From NCBI GenBank assembly GCA_030760725.1, contig JASWHV010000012.1, forward strand, positions 36,611,652 through 36,675,651: 64,000 bases of DNA, read 5' to 3'. A program made the position numbers and the translations under genes. Shown piece by piece: positions 12,962-24,286 of this stretch. Each line of letters starts with the position of its first letter. The stretch's first letter is position 1. The notes under the pieces were generated by a model. The model was not told where the DNA came from, did not search any database, and saw only the letters and a program-made list of their open reading frames with translations. The stretch is from Neostapfia colusana. Lineage: Eukaryota > Streptophyta > Magnoliopsida > Poales > Poaceae.

Positions 12962-15900
12962 TTACCGGATATGCGACGTGAGAAAGTCGGGGTAGTTAGT
13001 GCGAAGGAATTCTTCGCTCTCCCATGTCGCTTCATCCATGGAGTGATTACTCCACAGAACCTTGTAGAACCACAACGTACGGTTGCGTGTGGTTCGGGCC
13101 TTTTCATCAATAATCTGCACCGGTTCCTCCCGATAGGTGAGATCCGGTTGCAGTTCTTCAATGTCTTCCAGCTGAACGGTAGTTGATAGCTTGAGACACT
13201 TCCTCAGCTGGGAAATGTGAAAGACGTCGTGCACACCGGAAAGTGCTTCTGGTAATCTTAGCCGGTATGCCACCGATCCACATCTTTCGGTAATCTGGAA
13301 TGGACCGATGAATCGGGGTGCTAACTTTCCTCTCACCCCAAATCTGTTTACGCCCTTCATTGGAGACACTCGTAGATATACGTGGTCTCCAGCTTCGAAT
13401 TGTAACGGACGCCTTCTCCGGTCCGCATACTGTTTCTGTCGGGATTGAGCGGCTTTTAGGTTCGCTTGAATTAATCGAACCTTTTCTTCCGCGTTGTTGA
13501 CAAGATCAATCCCGAAGGTAACCCTCTCGCCAGACTCACACCAATTCAATGGTGTGCGGCATTTTCTCCCGTATAGCGCCTCGTAGGGCGCCATCTTGAT
13601 GCTGGCTTGGTACCCATTGTTGTACGAGAACTCGGCTAACGGCAAGTGATCATCCCAGTTCTTGCCGTGGTCGATAGCGCAAGCTCGTAGCATGTCTTCT
13701 AAGATTTGATTTACCCGCTCCGTTTGCCCATCCGTCTGCGGGTGGTAGGCTGAACTACGGATCAGCTTCGTCCCCAAGGCAGCGTGGAGCTGCTCCCAAA
13801 AACGGGACACAAATAAAGTGCCCCGGTCCGATACGATAGTACGGGGTACGCCGTATAAGCATAGGATCCGTGAGATGTACAGTTCAGCGTACTTCTTGGC
13901 GTTGTAGTTGGTGTTGACCGGGATGAAATGGGCAACTTTGGTGAGCCGATCGACGATCACCCACACAGAATCATGTTTCTGTAAGGTGGTGGGTAAACCG
14001 ACGACGAAATCCATGCTCACGTCCTCCCACTTCCAGGCAGGAATGCCCAGTGGTTGCAGCAGTCCCGGTTTCCGCATGTGGTCTGCCTTCACCCGTCGAC
14101 ATGTATCACACTCGGACACGTATTTTGCAGTCTCTCGCTTCATCCGTGTCCACCAAAACTTGCTTCTGAGTTCTTGATACATCTTGTTGCTGCCGGGGTG
14201 AATAGAAAACTTTGATAAGTGAGCCTCATCAAAGATTTTCTTCCGTAACTCCGGGTTTCGGGGTACGACGATCTGGTCCTTGAACCATAGGACGCCGTCT
14301 CCGTCCTTCCGGAAACATTTCAACTCCCCACTGTCTACACGTCTCCGCAAATGTGATATGCCCTTGTCATTCTTCTGGGCTGCCGCTATCTCTTCACGGA
14401 TGGTGGGGATCAAAGCTAGGTTGTAGAGAGCTCCATGTGGAATCACATGTAGTGGTGGTTCGCTCTCTTCCAACGGTGTGATGGTCAGATTATTGACGTG
14501 TGACTTGCGGCTTAGCGCGTCTGCCACAACGTTTGCCTTGCCCGGATGATAATGGATCTCTATCTCGTAATCCTTTATCAGTTCTAACCATCTTCGTTGC
14601 CTCATGTTCAGCTCCTTCTGAGTGAATATGTACTTGAGGCTTTTGTGGTCGGTATATAAATGTACGAGGTTACCGAGTAGGTAGTGCCTCCACATTTTCA
14701 GTGCAAGTACCACGGCAGCGAGCTCCAAGTCGTGAGTTGGATAATTTTGCTCATGATTCCTAAGCTGCCGTGACCCATACGCGACCACCCTTCGGTCTTG
14801 CATCAACACACATCCGAGCCCAATGCCGGATGCATCGCAGTACACATCGAACGGTTTTGTTGTGTCTGGCTGCGCCAAAACCGGTGCTGATGTCAGGTGC
14901 TTGACTAAAGCCTTGAATGCTGCTTCACATGCTGGACTCCAAACATATTTGGTAGCCTTCTTCAGCAGCTCTGTCATTGGCTTGGCAATCTTCGAGAAGT
15001 TCGGAATGAACCTCCGATAATATCCCGCGAGTCCGAGGAAACTCCGTACCTCATGAACAGTTCTCGGGGATTTCCAATTCAGCACTTGCGTGATTTTGCT
15101 CGGGTCCACAGCGATACCCTCCGCTGAGATGATATGCCCGAGGAAAGGCACTTGCGATATCCAAAACTCGCATTTGCTGAACTTTGCGTATAACTTGTGA
15201 TCCCGCAGCCGTTGCAAGACTATACGCAGATGTTTCTTGTGATCTTCCTCCGACTTGGAATATACCAGGATGTCGTCGATGAAGACCACGACAAACTTGT
15301 CCAGCTCCGGCATGAACACCGAGTTCATTAAGTACATGAAGTGAGCTGGAGCATTGGTGAGGCCAAAGGACATGACCAGGTACTCATAAAGTCCGTACCT
15401 TGTCGAAAAAGCTGTCTTTGGAATGTCCTCAGCCCTGATCTTAATCTGATGGTACCCGGATCTTAAATCCATCTTGGAAAAGACCTTTGCTTCGACCAAC
15501 TGATCAAACAACATGTCGATCCGTGGCAACGGGTACTTGTTCTTGATGGTTACGGCATTTAATGGACGGTAGTCCACGCAAAGCCGCAACGTTTCATCCT
15601 TCTTTTTGACAAATAATGCCGAACAGCCCCATGGCGAGGAGCTCGGCCTAATAAAACCCTTCTCCAGAAGGTCCGTGAGCTGAGTCTTCAGTTCAGCCAA
15701 CTCCTTGGGCGCCATCTTGTACGGCCTTCGGGATATTGGCATGGTTCCCGGTGCAAGTTCAATCTTGAACTCCACCTCTCTATCGGGTGGCATCCCCGGC
15801 AAATCATCCGGGAATACATCAGGGAATTCTCGGACCACTGGAATGTCTTCCAATCTGATGGTTGTGGCTTGATAGACACTTGGAAGTTTTATTTCTGGAC

Positions 15901-17518
15901 TGTCCAGAAATAATGAGTGAGAACCGTGCACTCCTGAGTTTAAGTGCACGACTCGGAGGACGGTGTCTAAAACAGCGCCGTGGCGGTTTAACCACGACAT
16001 CCCTAGGATGACATCGACCTTCTGTCCCTCTAAGATAATGAGAGACGTGGGGTACACTCTACCCGCTAAGCATAATGGTGCTTTGGAGACCATTACGCTT
16101 GCTGAAATCTTCCCACCCGGTGAACAAATTAAATATGGACTATCGGTGGGTAGTATTGGCAAGCTGTGTTTAGCAATGAAAGCTTGGCTAATAAAATTAT
16201 GCGTGGCGCCTGAATCAAATAGTACTATAGCGGGATGCTGGTGGAGTTGGAACATACCCGCAAGGATTGGCTCGCCCTCCGGCACGTCCTCAATGGCAAG
16301 CTGGTGGACAGTACCGGGCCTAGGGTTTGCCCGCCGCGCATTAGTAGGGTTCCGGGGTTGATTCCTCCCCGGAAACTGTGGTACCACTCCGCCGCCTTGC
16401 CTCTCCGGGCAACTGCTCGCGAAGTGTCCTGGACGACCACACTTGTAACATGTGGCCGCTGCTGGTGGAGTACTTGGTGGACGAAAGCCCGGCATGCGTT
16501 GCGGAGGTGCAAACGCACGCGGCATCGCCCGCTGCTGCTGTTGTTGTTGCGGTGGTGCTGGCAGTGCCGGCCGGAATGCCGGTGAAGAATACGGCCGACC
16601 GCGGAACGGCATCGACCGCTGTGGTGGCTGCCAGCGCGGACCTGATGGTGGGCGATTCACCATCCGAAACTTCTGAGAAGGACCGCCTCCTTCTCCGCTG
16701 CTCTGCGGCGCGCTTCGCTTTCGCTCTGCCGCCGCCAACTCCTTGCCGGAGTCTTCCTGAACAATCGCAGCATCAATTATGTCGTTGAGGCTGCCGCGAT
16801 TGAACATCGCCAGCTTGTCCTTCAGGAGCGGGTTAAGCCCCTGGTAAAAGTGGTCCCGCCGCTTCTCGTCCGTATCTGCGTGATACGACGCGTAGAGTGC
16901 GAGATCGTTGAACGCTCTGGAGTACTCCAGCGCGTTCCGGCTCCCTTGTTGCAGGTGTAGGAATTCCTGCGTCTTCCTCTTCATCAAACCGGGCGGTATA
17001 TGATAGGCCCGGAAGGCCGTCCGGAACTCCGCCCAGGTCATCACTCGGTCGGTGGGTTGTGAAGCACAAAAGTTGGCCCACCACGCGCTCGCGGATCCTT
17101 GGAGCTGCTGGACCGCGAACTGAGTCTTGCGCTGCTCGCTGATTTGGAGCAGCCCGAACTTCATCTCTATGGCGCGGAGCCAGTTGTCCGCGTCAAGTGG
17201 TTCATCCGCCCTTGAGAATACAGGGGGATGAGTCGCCAGGAAGTCAGAGTAGGAGCTCTGTTGGCGCTCCTCACGATCTTGACGTCTCTCTGGGCGAGAC
17301 GTATTCGCAATTAACGTTTGCAGCAGCTCTGTATGCTGCTGATGTGAACCCGCCATTGCCGCGGCAATGTCGGCCAATGTAACCGTTGGCAGTGGCGGTG
17401 GCGGTGTTTGCTGTTGCTTTTGCTGCTGCTGTCCCGAGGAGTCCTCGGGAGGTGGTTGGGAGGTCTCTCCCCCTTGGCTAGTACCTCCAACATCGGGGTT
17501 GGCACGAGTACGCGTCAT
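12962..17518 (-). CDS. Gag-pol polyprotein of element B, intact
   Basis: Single uninterrupted frame of 1518 codons encoding Gag, protease, reverse transcriptase, RNase H and integrase with a chromodomain-like tail. The start chosen is the ATG at 17518 (MTRTRANPDVGG), matching MVRTRTTHEVGG in A, C and E; an in-frame ATG lies 10 codons upstream. Seen from this start: a P/Q-rich Gag N-terminus, zinc knuckle CYKCGRPGHFASSC (about 357-370), protease DSGATH (D435), RT FIDD (746-749), RNase H YCDAS (D895) and TDHKS, integrase zinc-binding HX6H...CDTC (about 1100-1140), the D1170-D1231-E1267 triad with 35 residues between the last two, GPF (1405-1407), and a chromodomain-like end (about 1461-1510). 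All catalytic residues are present. The IN and tail motifs place it in the plant chromoviruses, most like Tekay/Del (my reading). In chromoviruses the tail is thought to guide integration to heterochromatin. Confidence 0.97.
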   Translation of the reverse strand: MTRTRANPDVGGTSQGGETSQPPPEDSSGQQQQKQQQTPPPPLPTVTLADIAAAMAGSHQQHTELLQTLIANTSRPERRQDREERQQSSYSDFLATHPPVFSRADEPLDADNWLRAIEMKFGLLQISEQRKTQFAVQQLQGSASAWWANFCASQPTDRVMTWAEFRTAFRAYHIPPGLMKRKTQEFLHLQQGSRNALEYSRAFNDLALYASYHADTDEKRRDHFYQGLNPLLKDKLAMFNRGSLNDIIDAAIVQEDSGKELAAAERKRSAPQSSGEGGGPSQKFRMVNRPPSGPRWQPPQRSMPFRGRPYSSPAFRPALPAPPQQQQQQRAMPRAFAPPQRMPGFRPPSTPPAAATCYKCGRPGHFASSCPERQGGGVVPQFPGRNQPRNPTNARRANPRPGTVHQLAIEDVPEGEPILAGMFQLHQHPAIVLFDSGATHNFISQAFIAKHSLPILPTDSPYLICSPGGKISASVMVSKAPLCLAGRVYPTSLIILEGQKVDVILGMSWLNRHGAVLDTVLRVVHLNSGVHGSHSLFLDSPEIKLPSVYQATTIRLEDIPVVREFPDVFPDDLPGMPPDREVEFKIELAPGTMPISRRPYKMAPKELAELKTQLTDLLEKGFIRPSSSPWGCSALFVKKKDETLRLCVDYRPLNAVTIKNKYPLPRIDMLFDQLVEAKVFSKMDLRSGYHQIKIRAEDIPKTAFSTRYGLYEYLVMSFGLTNAPAHFMYLMNSVFMPELDKFVVVFIDDILVYSKSEEDHKKHLRIVLQRLRDHKLYAKFSKCEFWISQVPFLGHIISAEGIAVDPSKITQVLNWKSPRTVHEVRSFLGLAGYYRRFIPNFSKIAKPMTELLKKATKYVWSPACEAAFKALVKHLTSAPVLAQPDTTKPFDVYCDASGIGLGCVLMQDRRVVAYGSRQLRNHEQNYPTHDLELAAVVLALKMWRHYLLGNLVHLYTDHKSLKYIFTQKELNMRQRRWLELIKDYEIEIHYHPGKANVVADALSRKSHVNNLTITPLEESEPPLHVIPHGALYNLALIPTIREEIAAAQKNDKGISHLRRRVDSGELKCFRKDGDGVLWFKDQIVVPRNPELRKKIFDEAHLSKFSIHPGSNKMYQELRSKFWWTRMKRETAKYVSECDTCRRVKADHMRKPGLLQPLGIPAWKWEDVSMDFVVGLPTTLQKHDSVWVIVDRLTKVAHFIPVNTNYNAKKYAELYISRILCLYGVPRTIVSDRGTLFVSRFWEQLHAALGTKLIRSSAYHPQTDGQTERVNQILEDMLRACAIDHGKNWDDHLPLAEFSYNNGYQASIKMAPYEALYGRKCRTPLNWCESGERVTFGIDLVNNAEEKVRLIQANLKAAQSRQKQYADRRRRPLQFEAGDHVYLRVSPMKGVNRFGVRGKLAPRFIGPFQITERCGSVAYRLRLPEALSGVHDVFHISQLRKCLKLSTTVQLEDIEELQPDLTYREEPVQIIDEKARTTRNRTLWFYKVLWSNHSMDEATWESEEFLRTNYPDFLTSHIR

Positions 17519-17790
17519 TCTGAAATTCAACACAGCAGCAATTAGCACATGTCTTACTCAAAATTCCATAAACAGGAGTAAGTATTGAAGCGACGCATGA
17601 TTAACTTGCACAACATTCACATATATTGATAAAGCATAAACTTTATACAAGATACATTATTCTCGGATCTCCGAGAAGTCGTGCTCATGTCGTCACTACC
17701 TATACATACGCTACTGTCTACACGACATGTCACCGATTACAAAAGTTGGGTTACGCTACCCTAGCTGCCCTACTTGGCAACCGTAACCCC

Positions 17791-18735
17791 CTACTCGGAG
17801 TAGAACTCGACCTCCTGTGGGTCGTCCTCCTCCGGTACCTCTGCTGGTGGCTCGGGGTCTACCACCTCTTCTCCCATTCCAGGTTCTCCCATGGCTGGAA
17901 GACCCAAGACTACCGGTACGCCCAATACCGGGGGCACGAGGTCCTGCAATGCATGCACCTCGTCCATAGCCTGGTTGTAGTCCTCTTCCCAGCCTTGTCC
18001 TTCCTCAATAGCGTCGTCCCGCTCTTGAGCAAGGTCCTCATTCTGCTGGGTTAGGGTCTGCACCAGCTCTTGCAACGCCGCAATGTCAACACGGCTCTTC
18101 TTCTTTGCCTTCTTCAGACGACGCAACTGATTGTGTTGTTCATTCAGTCGCTTGATCGTCGGAAGGAGCACATTGCGGAGTGCACTGTGAGCACTCTCAA
18201 AATGATCTCCACGGCTTGTGCTCTCCTTGAGCTTGGTGGCGAGATGCTCCGTATGAACAGCTTGGCTGTCCATCACAGCGTTTCCCGCCCTCATTTGGAG
18301 GCTGAGATTTGCCTCCGCGGGGTTGTACCTTGGGCAACTCGGGTTTGTTGCCTCTAGGTACCTCTCTTCCCACACATGCTGAGCTCGTCCCTCCACCGGA
18401 ACGAGTGCGTATGGAGTTCCCTCCATAGCCTGTACGTGTAGTTGGCAGAAACGTGACATAGTGTCACGGGCTGCCACTTGCCACATCCCTTCCGGTTGTC
18501 TTCCTCTCACCGTGACGGTGAATGGCACCCAACCGGGTGGCGTAGGCCCTGCAGGAACCTCGACATGGATCGTCCACGTCTTGTTCCCCTCTTCGCCTTC
18601 TTCCTTGGCGAAGTATTGCGGCATCTGGTTGTACCCGAAATATTGGAGCATTAGCCACAATGCTCCCGGGTAGCCGCTACGGTCAGAGCAGTGGGAAACT
18701 ACCCACCCGTTCTCCAACCGTTTATCTGCTGCCAT
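17791..18735 (-). CDS. Extra ORF upstream of gag (ORF0) of element B, function unknown
   Basis: 314-codon ORF in the same direction as gag-pol, ending about 270 nt before the gag start. I do not recognise a known domain. Visible: a folded-looking N-terminal part rich in aromatic residues (about 10-130); a heptad-like stretch suggesting coiled coil (about 165-265); a basic patch RRLKKAKKKSR (205-215), possibly nuclear-localising or RNA-binding; and an acidic, proline-rich C-terminus. No signal peptide or membrane segment. The ATG directly follows TTTTTACAG, an acceptor-like site. The start of the same ORF survives in element D (58690-58730) and matches over 14 codons with a few changes. A, C and E have no such ORF. 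Some plant gypsy elements are reported to carry an extra ORF before gag (from memory; not checked). A real protein is likely given its length, intactness and second copy. Confidence 0.8.
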   Translation of the reverse strand: MAADKRLENGWVVSHCSDRSGYPGALWLMLQYFGYNQMPQYFAKEEGEEGNKTWTIHVEVPAGPTPPGWVPFTVTVRGRQPEGMWQVAARDTMSRFCQLHVQAMEGTPYALVPVEGRAQHVWEERYLEATNPSCPRYNPAEANLSLQMRAGNAVMDSQAVHTEHLATKLKESTSRGDHFESAHSALRNVLLPTIKRLNEQHNQLRRLKKAKKKSRVDIAALQELVQTLTQQNEDLAQERDDAIEEGQGWEEDYNQAMDEVHALQDLVPPVLGVPVVLGLPAMGEPGMGEEVVDPEPPAEVPEEDDPQEVEFYSE

Positions 18736-20051
18736 CTGTAAAAATATATTTGAGAAATGTCAAATATTTATTTAAACAGTAAACCATTGAGTTATAACAT
18801 AAGATATGTCATTGAACCCTTAACACTTGGAAACATAGTTCAAATTTTTAAACAAATTTGACTGCTGATCTGCTGTTCCCATGACAGCCCTGACCAGTTT
18901 CCATATCAATCTGATTTAGGCCAGGTTAAAAGCAAAACCAGTCCTGGAGCTCAACATCAAAGTTAAAGTTAACTTCAATAGCTTTCCAGAAAGTATTTGG
19001 TTGGCCTAAGATCTGCTCTGGTTCAAAAGTTATGAGATGTCAAAGTTAACAGAATTTCTGGGAACAATTGGACAGCACCTCCCTGCCTTAGGTACTGATT
19101 TGATCCAAGAATTCCAGTTAATTCTGTTCCTAATCTGACAAAACTTTCTGTTACAAAGTTGTAACCCATCTCATAAGCTTCCCAGAACCACCTCATTTTC
19201 TATTTTTGGATTTTTATGCAGGAAGTTATGCTTAATTTACAGAGAGTCTACAGAGAGTCTTTGCTCCGTCCTGTTTTCTGGACAGTTTCAACTCTACTGC
19301 ATTTTTCGAGTGGTTAAGGGATGAAACACCTCTGGAACTCAACAGAAAAGTTGTAAAGCTCCTCCAAAGCTTTCCAGAAATGTATCATACGACCCCAACC
19401 TCGAAAGAACTCAACCTCTAACCTCTGATTAACTTCAGCCTTGATTTAGCTGAAAACAGAGTGCTCTGTCCTTAACATCCTATAAGTTGAAAATTTATTA
19501 ACTTTGAATATCCTGTTCAAGGGAAGGAGTTACATCAAGTTTTACTACTTTGGATCAAAACCTTCAAGTTTTTAAATGAAGTTGTTCATTTAGTTGGGTG
19601 TGACGTCGAGGCGTCACCAGATTATGTCGGTACTACGTCCTCACAAAGGAAAAACCTATACCGGATTTAGCCGGCTTCGTTAGTTCAGTGGCACTACTCG
19701 TCACTCGCACACGGATGCTACACGTCTACCGTTTCGTGGTAAGGCTACCTGCAGAAACTCAAACAATCATCAGACTCGGCTGCACACCGAGCCCGGAATC
19801 CATACAGTTTGTACACCCGGCCGTCATCACTCGCCCGGATGTTCTCAAGCCAAACACGCCTTGAGTTACGTGTTCACGTTTCAGACCACGTGACGGGGTC
19901 TCCCATGTTGCACCACGCACGCCAGGGACAGACGTTGCTCGAATACCCCAAACGACATGAAGAGTCGTAGAGGATATCAAAGCGGGTCGGGTTACCTGCC
20001 ACCCGTGGGGCTCCACCCTTCAGCTTGTGCGCACTGGTGGACAGCGCTTAC
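18736..20051 (-). other. Putative leader intron of element B
   Basis: Minus strand: donor GCAC|GTAAGCGC at 20051, acceptor TTTTTACAG just before the ORF0 ATG, 1316 bp. Element D, with the nested element C removed, gives about the same length between the equivalent sites. A second acceptor-like TTTCAG at about 17520, one base before the gag ATG, could yield a gag-pol mRNA that skips ORF0. No ORF of note inside. Splicing is inferred. Confidence 0.5.
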
Positions 20052-20220
20052 GTGCACCCCCCAAGACATGAACGTCCCGAGATGCACGATTTTCCGACAT
20101 AACAAATAAGTTAATAAGCCACTTTCTATATACTAATAACATCCTTATACGGGCTACTAACTCGTTCCTCACTGGATTTTTGAAAAAGAAGACCTTTGTA
20201 CTGTGTTAAACCTCAAGCGA

Positions 20221-20232
20221 GCTCTGATACCA
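20221..20232 (-). other. Primer-binding site of element B
   Basis: TGGTATCAGAGC on the minus strand, 3 nt (GCG) after the 5' LTR. Complementary to plant initiator tRNA-Met. Confidence 0.95.
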
Positions 20233-20235
20233 CGC

Positions 20236-23200
20236 TGACACGACCCCACTGGTCCTGTCGAGCCAGGATCACGCTGAGGGGTGCTGCGTTGCACAACACC
20301 GTATAACACACGTCAAAGGTACAAAGCGGAAGCGGAAGCTTTATTACATAAACAAGTTTATTAACATGTTTACATCAAAATAAGTTTAGTCCACACTCGC
20401 GGGCGTAGACTAAGCATCAAGTGCACGTTCAGCCCTCGAACGTGTCCTTGCTAGCACACTCGCACACTAACTCTGCGGCGTGCACGACTCCCACTCGACG
20501 GGGTTCCCCTCCTGGGGTTCCGTCTCCTCTTCGGGAGTCCCTTCCTCATAGAACCCTGCAAAAGCTTCAAACACAAGCAGTGAGCACGAAGGCTCAGCAA
20601 GTCTGACCCGTCTCACCTAAACATGAAACTTCTACATGAGGGTGATGGGTTGCATGAGGTAAAAATCATTTGCAAGGACTCGCCTAATTAGTAGAACCTT
20701 ACTTTCAAGTTTTAGCAGCAGGTTGTGGAGAACTTTACGCTAAGGCACATGAGAGAGCCGCAATCAAACAAGAAACGCATTTCTCTCATGTACTTTGCCC
20801 AAAGTTGAAAAGAACTTTAGTTAGCACTAAGCTACAACATATCATTAACAATCAATATCCAACTTTCAATCAGCAACATTTTAACATGTAACTAGCCTGT
20901 TCTTTCTACGTCACGGTACAGTGAACAAGTGGTACTCACTGACCGCGAGGGACGGCGATTATAATCGATTTACACCTGCAGGGTTACCCGAACAACCCGT
21001 CACGTACGCCCGTACTCGATGTTGCCTACAACAACCATCACGGACGCCGTACGCGACTACCTTTCACCCGTTAGCCAAATATTGAACCGGTCCCATCGTC
21101 CCGAGCAAGAGGTCCCTGCACGCGCATCTCTGTGCCGCCAGCTGATTTACACCTCGAGCTCTCAATCTACCCTCTGAACGACGGGCAATGCCTCAATACC
21201 CAGCTACCCGAGTTACATCAGTTTCCCGGTTCCCATATAGCCGGTAGGTCTTCGGTACTGTTCTAGCTTGTTCAACAGGCCCGCACACGGCTCGGTCCTC
21301 AATCGACACAAGCGGAGCTACAGCACACAGGCCCCAAAGTCCTGCTGCCCTTACTCTCCGCTCGGTCTCATTTTCTTGCCATGTGTATCATGTGCTATCT
21401 CTACCCGAGCAATGTGCCTCTAGCCTATTCTCGCGAGTAGTTCCAACTACTCGACTTGTACCGAATCCTACTCTATCCTAGCAATGCAGTGGCTAACGGG
21501 GTTTGCAATCCTAAACCCCAACCCATGGTTTTCTTGGCTATGCAGTGGGGTTTCCAAACAAGACTCTGATGCACAACATAAAGAAAACAAGTATGTGCTC
21601 AAAACAATAAAAATTTATAAAATGGTTAATGCAAACCGGGGCTTGCCTTGCTGCTCTTGGTCGTAGGCTAGCTGTTCCTCCGGAGTAACGAAGTCTAGGA
21701 CTTCGGGTTCCTCCTCGACCTTAGCGACTACATGATAAGAACAATGTATGTATTAATTAAATGCTTTTGTATTAACTCTGAAGTTGTGAAGTCTATAACC
21801 TTTACTAGATAGACCTAATGACTGTGAAACTTTTACTGTGGCTTGGTTACAACCTAAACAGAGACTTGGTCAAGTTTTAGTTGCAGCAAAGCTCATTTGA
21901 GCCCTCCACAAATAATTATGTCCTTGACCTTAATTAAAGGCTTTTAGGGTGTTCTAGGTATTTTCATGAAACAAACTATGACTTTCTGAAAACTAGATTT
22001 TCAGAGGGTTCTAATGGAATTGGTCTCACTTAATTTGGAAGTCTCTAACTAAAGATATGAGCTAAACAATTTCAGAGAAAATTCTGAAAATGTTTCTGAA
22101 CATTTTCTATTTTCTCTGGAACAGTTTTACTAATCACACCATTAGGTGGACTAAATGAGCTCAAATGGATCTGAAATTTTTATGGTAGTTCAAGGATATT
22201 TTGGTGAACATCTCAGCAAAATTTCAGGATTTTCCTCCAAATGATTCTCCAGTTAAAATTCCTAACAGTTTAAACTTTAAGGAATTAATTCTGGAGAATT
22301 AAGGAATCTCATGAAGTGACACTTGATTTTCTGGAAAGTACTCAAAGAGCTGAATCCAGAAAATTTGGTTCACTCAATTTGGAGCTTTCTAGCCAAAGTT
22401 ATAAGGATTTGAAGTTTGAAGGAAATCTGAAAATCGGGGAAAAGTTTAAACTCGCGCGTGGGCCCAGGAGACACGCGTCGCACGCCGAAGCGACAGCACA
22501 CCGCGGCCCACAAGGCTTTTGCGCGCCAGCACACCCGATCCCGGCCGCAGCCGGATCCCGATTCAAAATATCGGCCGCTGACAGCTGGGGTCCACCCCCT
22601 TCTTCAACCTCGCGACACCCGCGCTCCGCCGCCGAGGGACCTCGCCGGAGAGCTCGCCGCCGGCTGCTGTACAGCTTCAAACTTCTTGATTCTGGCCGCC
22701 CCTGCCTACTTTTACTTGGGGAACATGATCCGAGGGTCAGCTGCTCATGACAACGGCCGGAGCATGGTCGGCGACGAGCCGCCATATCGGAACGACTTCG
22801 GCCATGTCGGCTGATGCTCCTAGTGCCCCAGCTACTTGGGAAACCGGTCGGGGAGCATCAGTGGACCTCAGAGAAGGTCGACATGAACTCGGGGCAGCTC
22901 GGGGAAGGCCCGAAATAGGTCCTCACCGTGCGCCCGATACCCCCCCGTGCGTTCCGCCATTAGTAGACCTTGAATTACGCCGGGCACAGAAGTTCTCCGG
23001 CCCAGAGTTGTGAAGGCAACTTGTGCGTCACCGTGTCTAGTTCGTGTGGGAGTGGCCTGAGGCCCTCTAATCCTTTCTAGAGCACGAATTAAACAGAATC
23101 GTACCCGAGGGTCGTTCTGCACACAGAAAGGGGAAAAGTGGAAATTCGCCGCCGGTGAGCAACCACTCGAGCTGTGGCTCGGGGATGAGCAGCACCGATC

Positions 23201-24281
23201 ACTTGCGCGTCCAAGGGTGCCTTGGCTCGGGCGTGACAACGCCCAGGTTGGGCTGTCCACGAGAGCCCGAGGTGCGGCGGTTTCCAGTTCCGAGTTTGAT
23301 CTTTCGGCACAGCCGATATCACTCGGTTTCAATCGATTTCTATCAATGGGAAGGATGGAGGATGGTTGCTAGTACCTTGCTGGGACCTTGGAATGGAAAG
23401 AGGGAGCTGCGATCGGCTTGATCAAGCAGGAACTCGAGCGGCGGCGATGGCAGTGGGAAAAGCAGTCGCGCACGTCGGTAGCTCGGGGAAATGGTGACTG
23501 AGGCACGCCGGGGAGGGAATAAATAGCTCGGCCGGCTGGCCTCCGGCTTGGGGCACGCAGCAGGAGCTGGCGCCGGCCGGCCCCTTCGGTGGCGCGCGCG
23601 CACAACAGCCGGGAACCGACTGAACTGTGGTTCAGTCGGTTTGCTTTGAGGCTGAGGCTGACATGTGGGTCCCACTCCTCTTTTAACCTCTGAAATTTAT
23701 TCCTAACAGCTGTGGTAAACAGTGAACCCTATTCTACCCTTGGCAACTCAAATTATTCACCCAAGAGCCATTTGAATTGATCAAAGTTCAAATGAGGTTT
23801 GGTTTGAATGAATTTCAGCACAAGTGCAGTTTGAAATTCAAATAAAGTTTGAATTTCTCCCCCTTAGCTCATGTCAAGATCAACTCCAAATGGAGTGAAA
23901 ATTGGTGTGTGAGCTCACAAAAATGTGCTGAGCAAGAATATGCCTTCCACTTTTAAATTCAGTGGGTGAAAACAGTTTGAATTTGAATATGTTTTCAAAC
24001 TGCCCCTTTCCTATCTACACCCAAGATGACCTCAAAAATGTTTTGAATTTGGGTGAAACTTGGCATGGACATCCTTGGCAAAGTGTAGGAGTTTTCATAT
24101 GTCCAGCCCATCTATATCACATGTGGGAAGTACCACTTTTGCAATGTGTGAGTTTGTTCCCTAATGAGCATGTTGATAATTGTTACTTGCTCTTTATTTG
24201 TGTTCATCATTTTTCCTCAAATGAGGTGTGTGGTGTGGGGATGAACACTGCAAATGGGTGTCAAAAACTGAGGCCCTTACA
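20236..24281 (-). repeat. 5' LTR of element B
   Basis: 4046-bp LTR, near-identical to 8845-12891. Drives transcription leftward. Copies of the conserved hairpins lie at 20280-20300, 20747-20791 and 21434-21453, and the TATA-like site at 23519-23525. Confidence 0.97.
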
Positions 24282-24286
24282 TGAGT
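24282..24286. repeat. Target-site duplication of B (right copy)
   Basis: TGAGT, identical to 8840-8844. The LTR of A resumes after it. Confidence 0.95.

Larger units (their letters stand above)
8845..24281 (-). mobile_element. Element B: complete, very young Tekay-like retrotransposon
   Basis: Complete 15.4-kb LTR retrotransposon on the minus strand. It has near-identical 4.05-kb LTRs (8845-12891 and 20236-24281), a primer-binding site, an extra ORF upstream of gag, an uninterrupted gag-pol, a polypurine tract and a perfect TGAGT target duplication. LTR termini are TGTAAGGGCC and CGTGTCA. I find four LTR substitutions (8891/20282, 9775/21166, 10387/21778, 11438/22828) and one 1-bp indel (10969). 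It is the only element here that looks potentially autonomous. Inserted in the 5' LTR of element A. Confidence 0.97.

Noticed and set aside
12572..13186. 204-codon plus-strand ORF
   Set aside because: It spans the LTR/polypurine boundary of B and overlaps the gag-pol end antisense. Shadow of the element.
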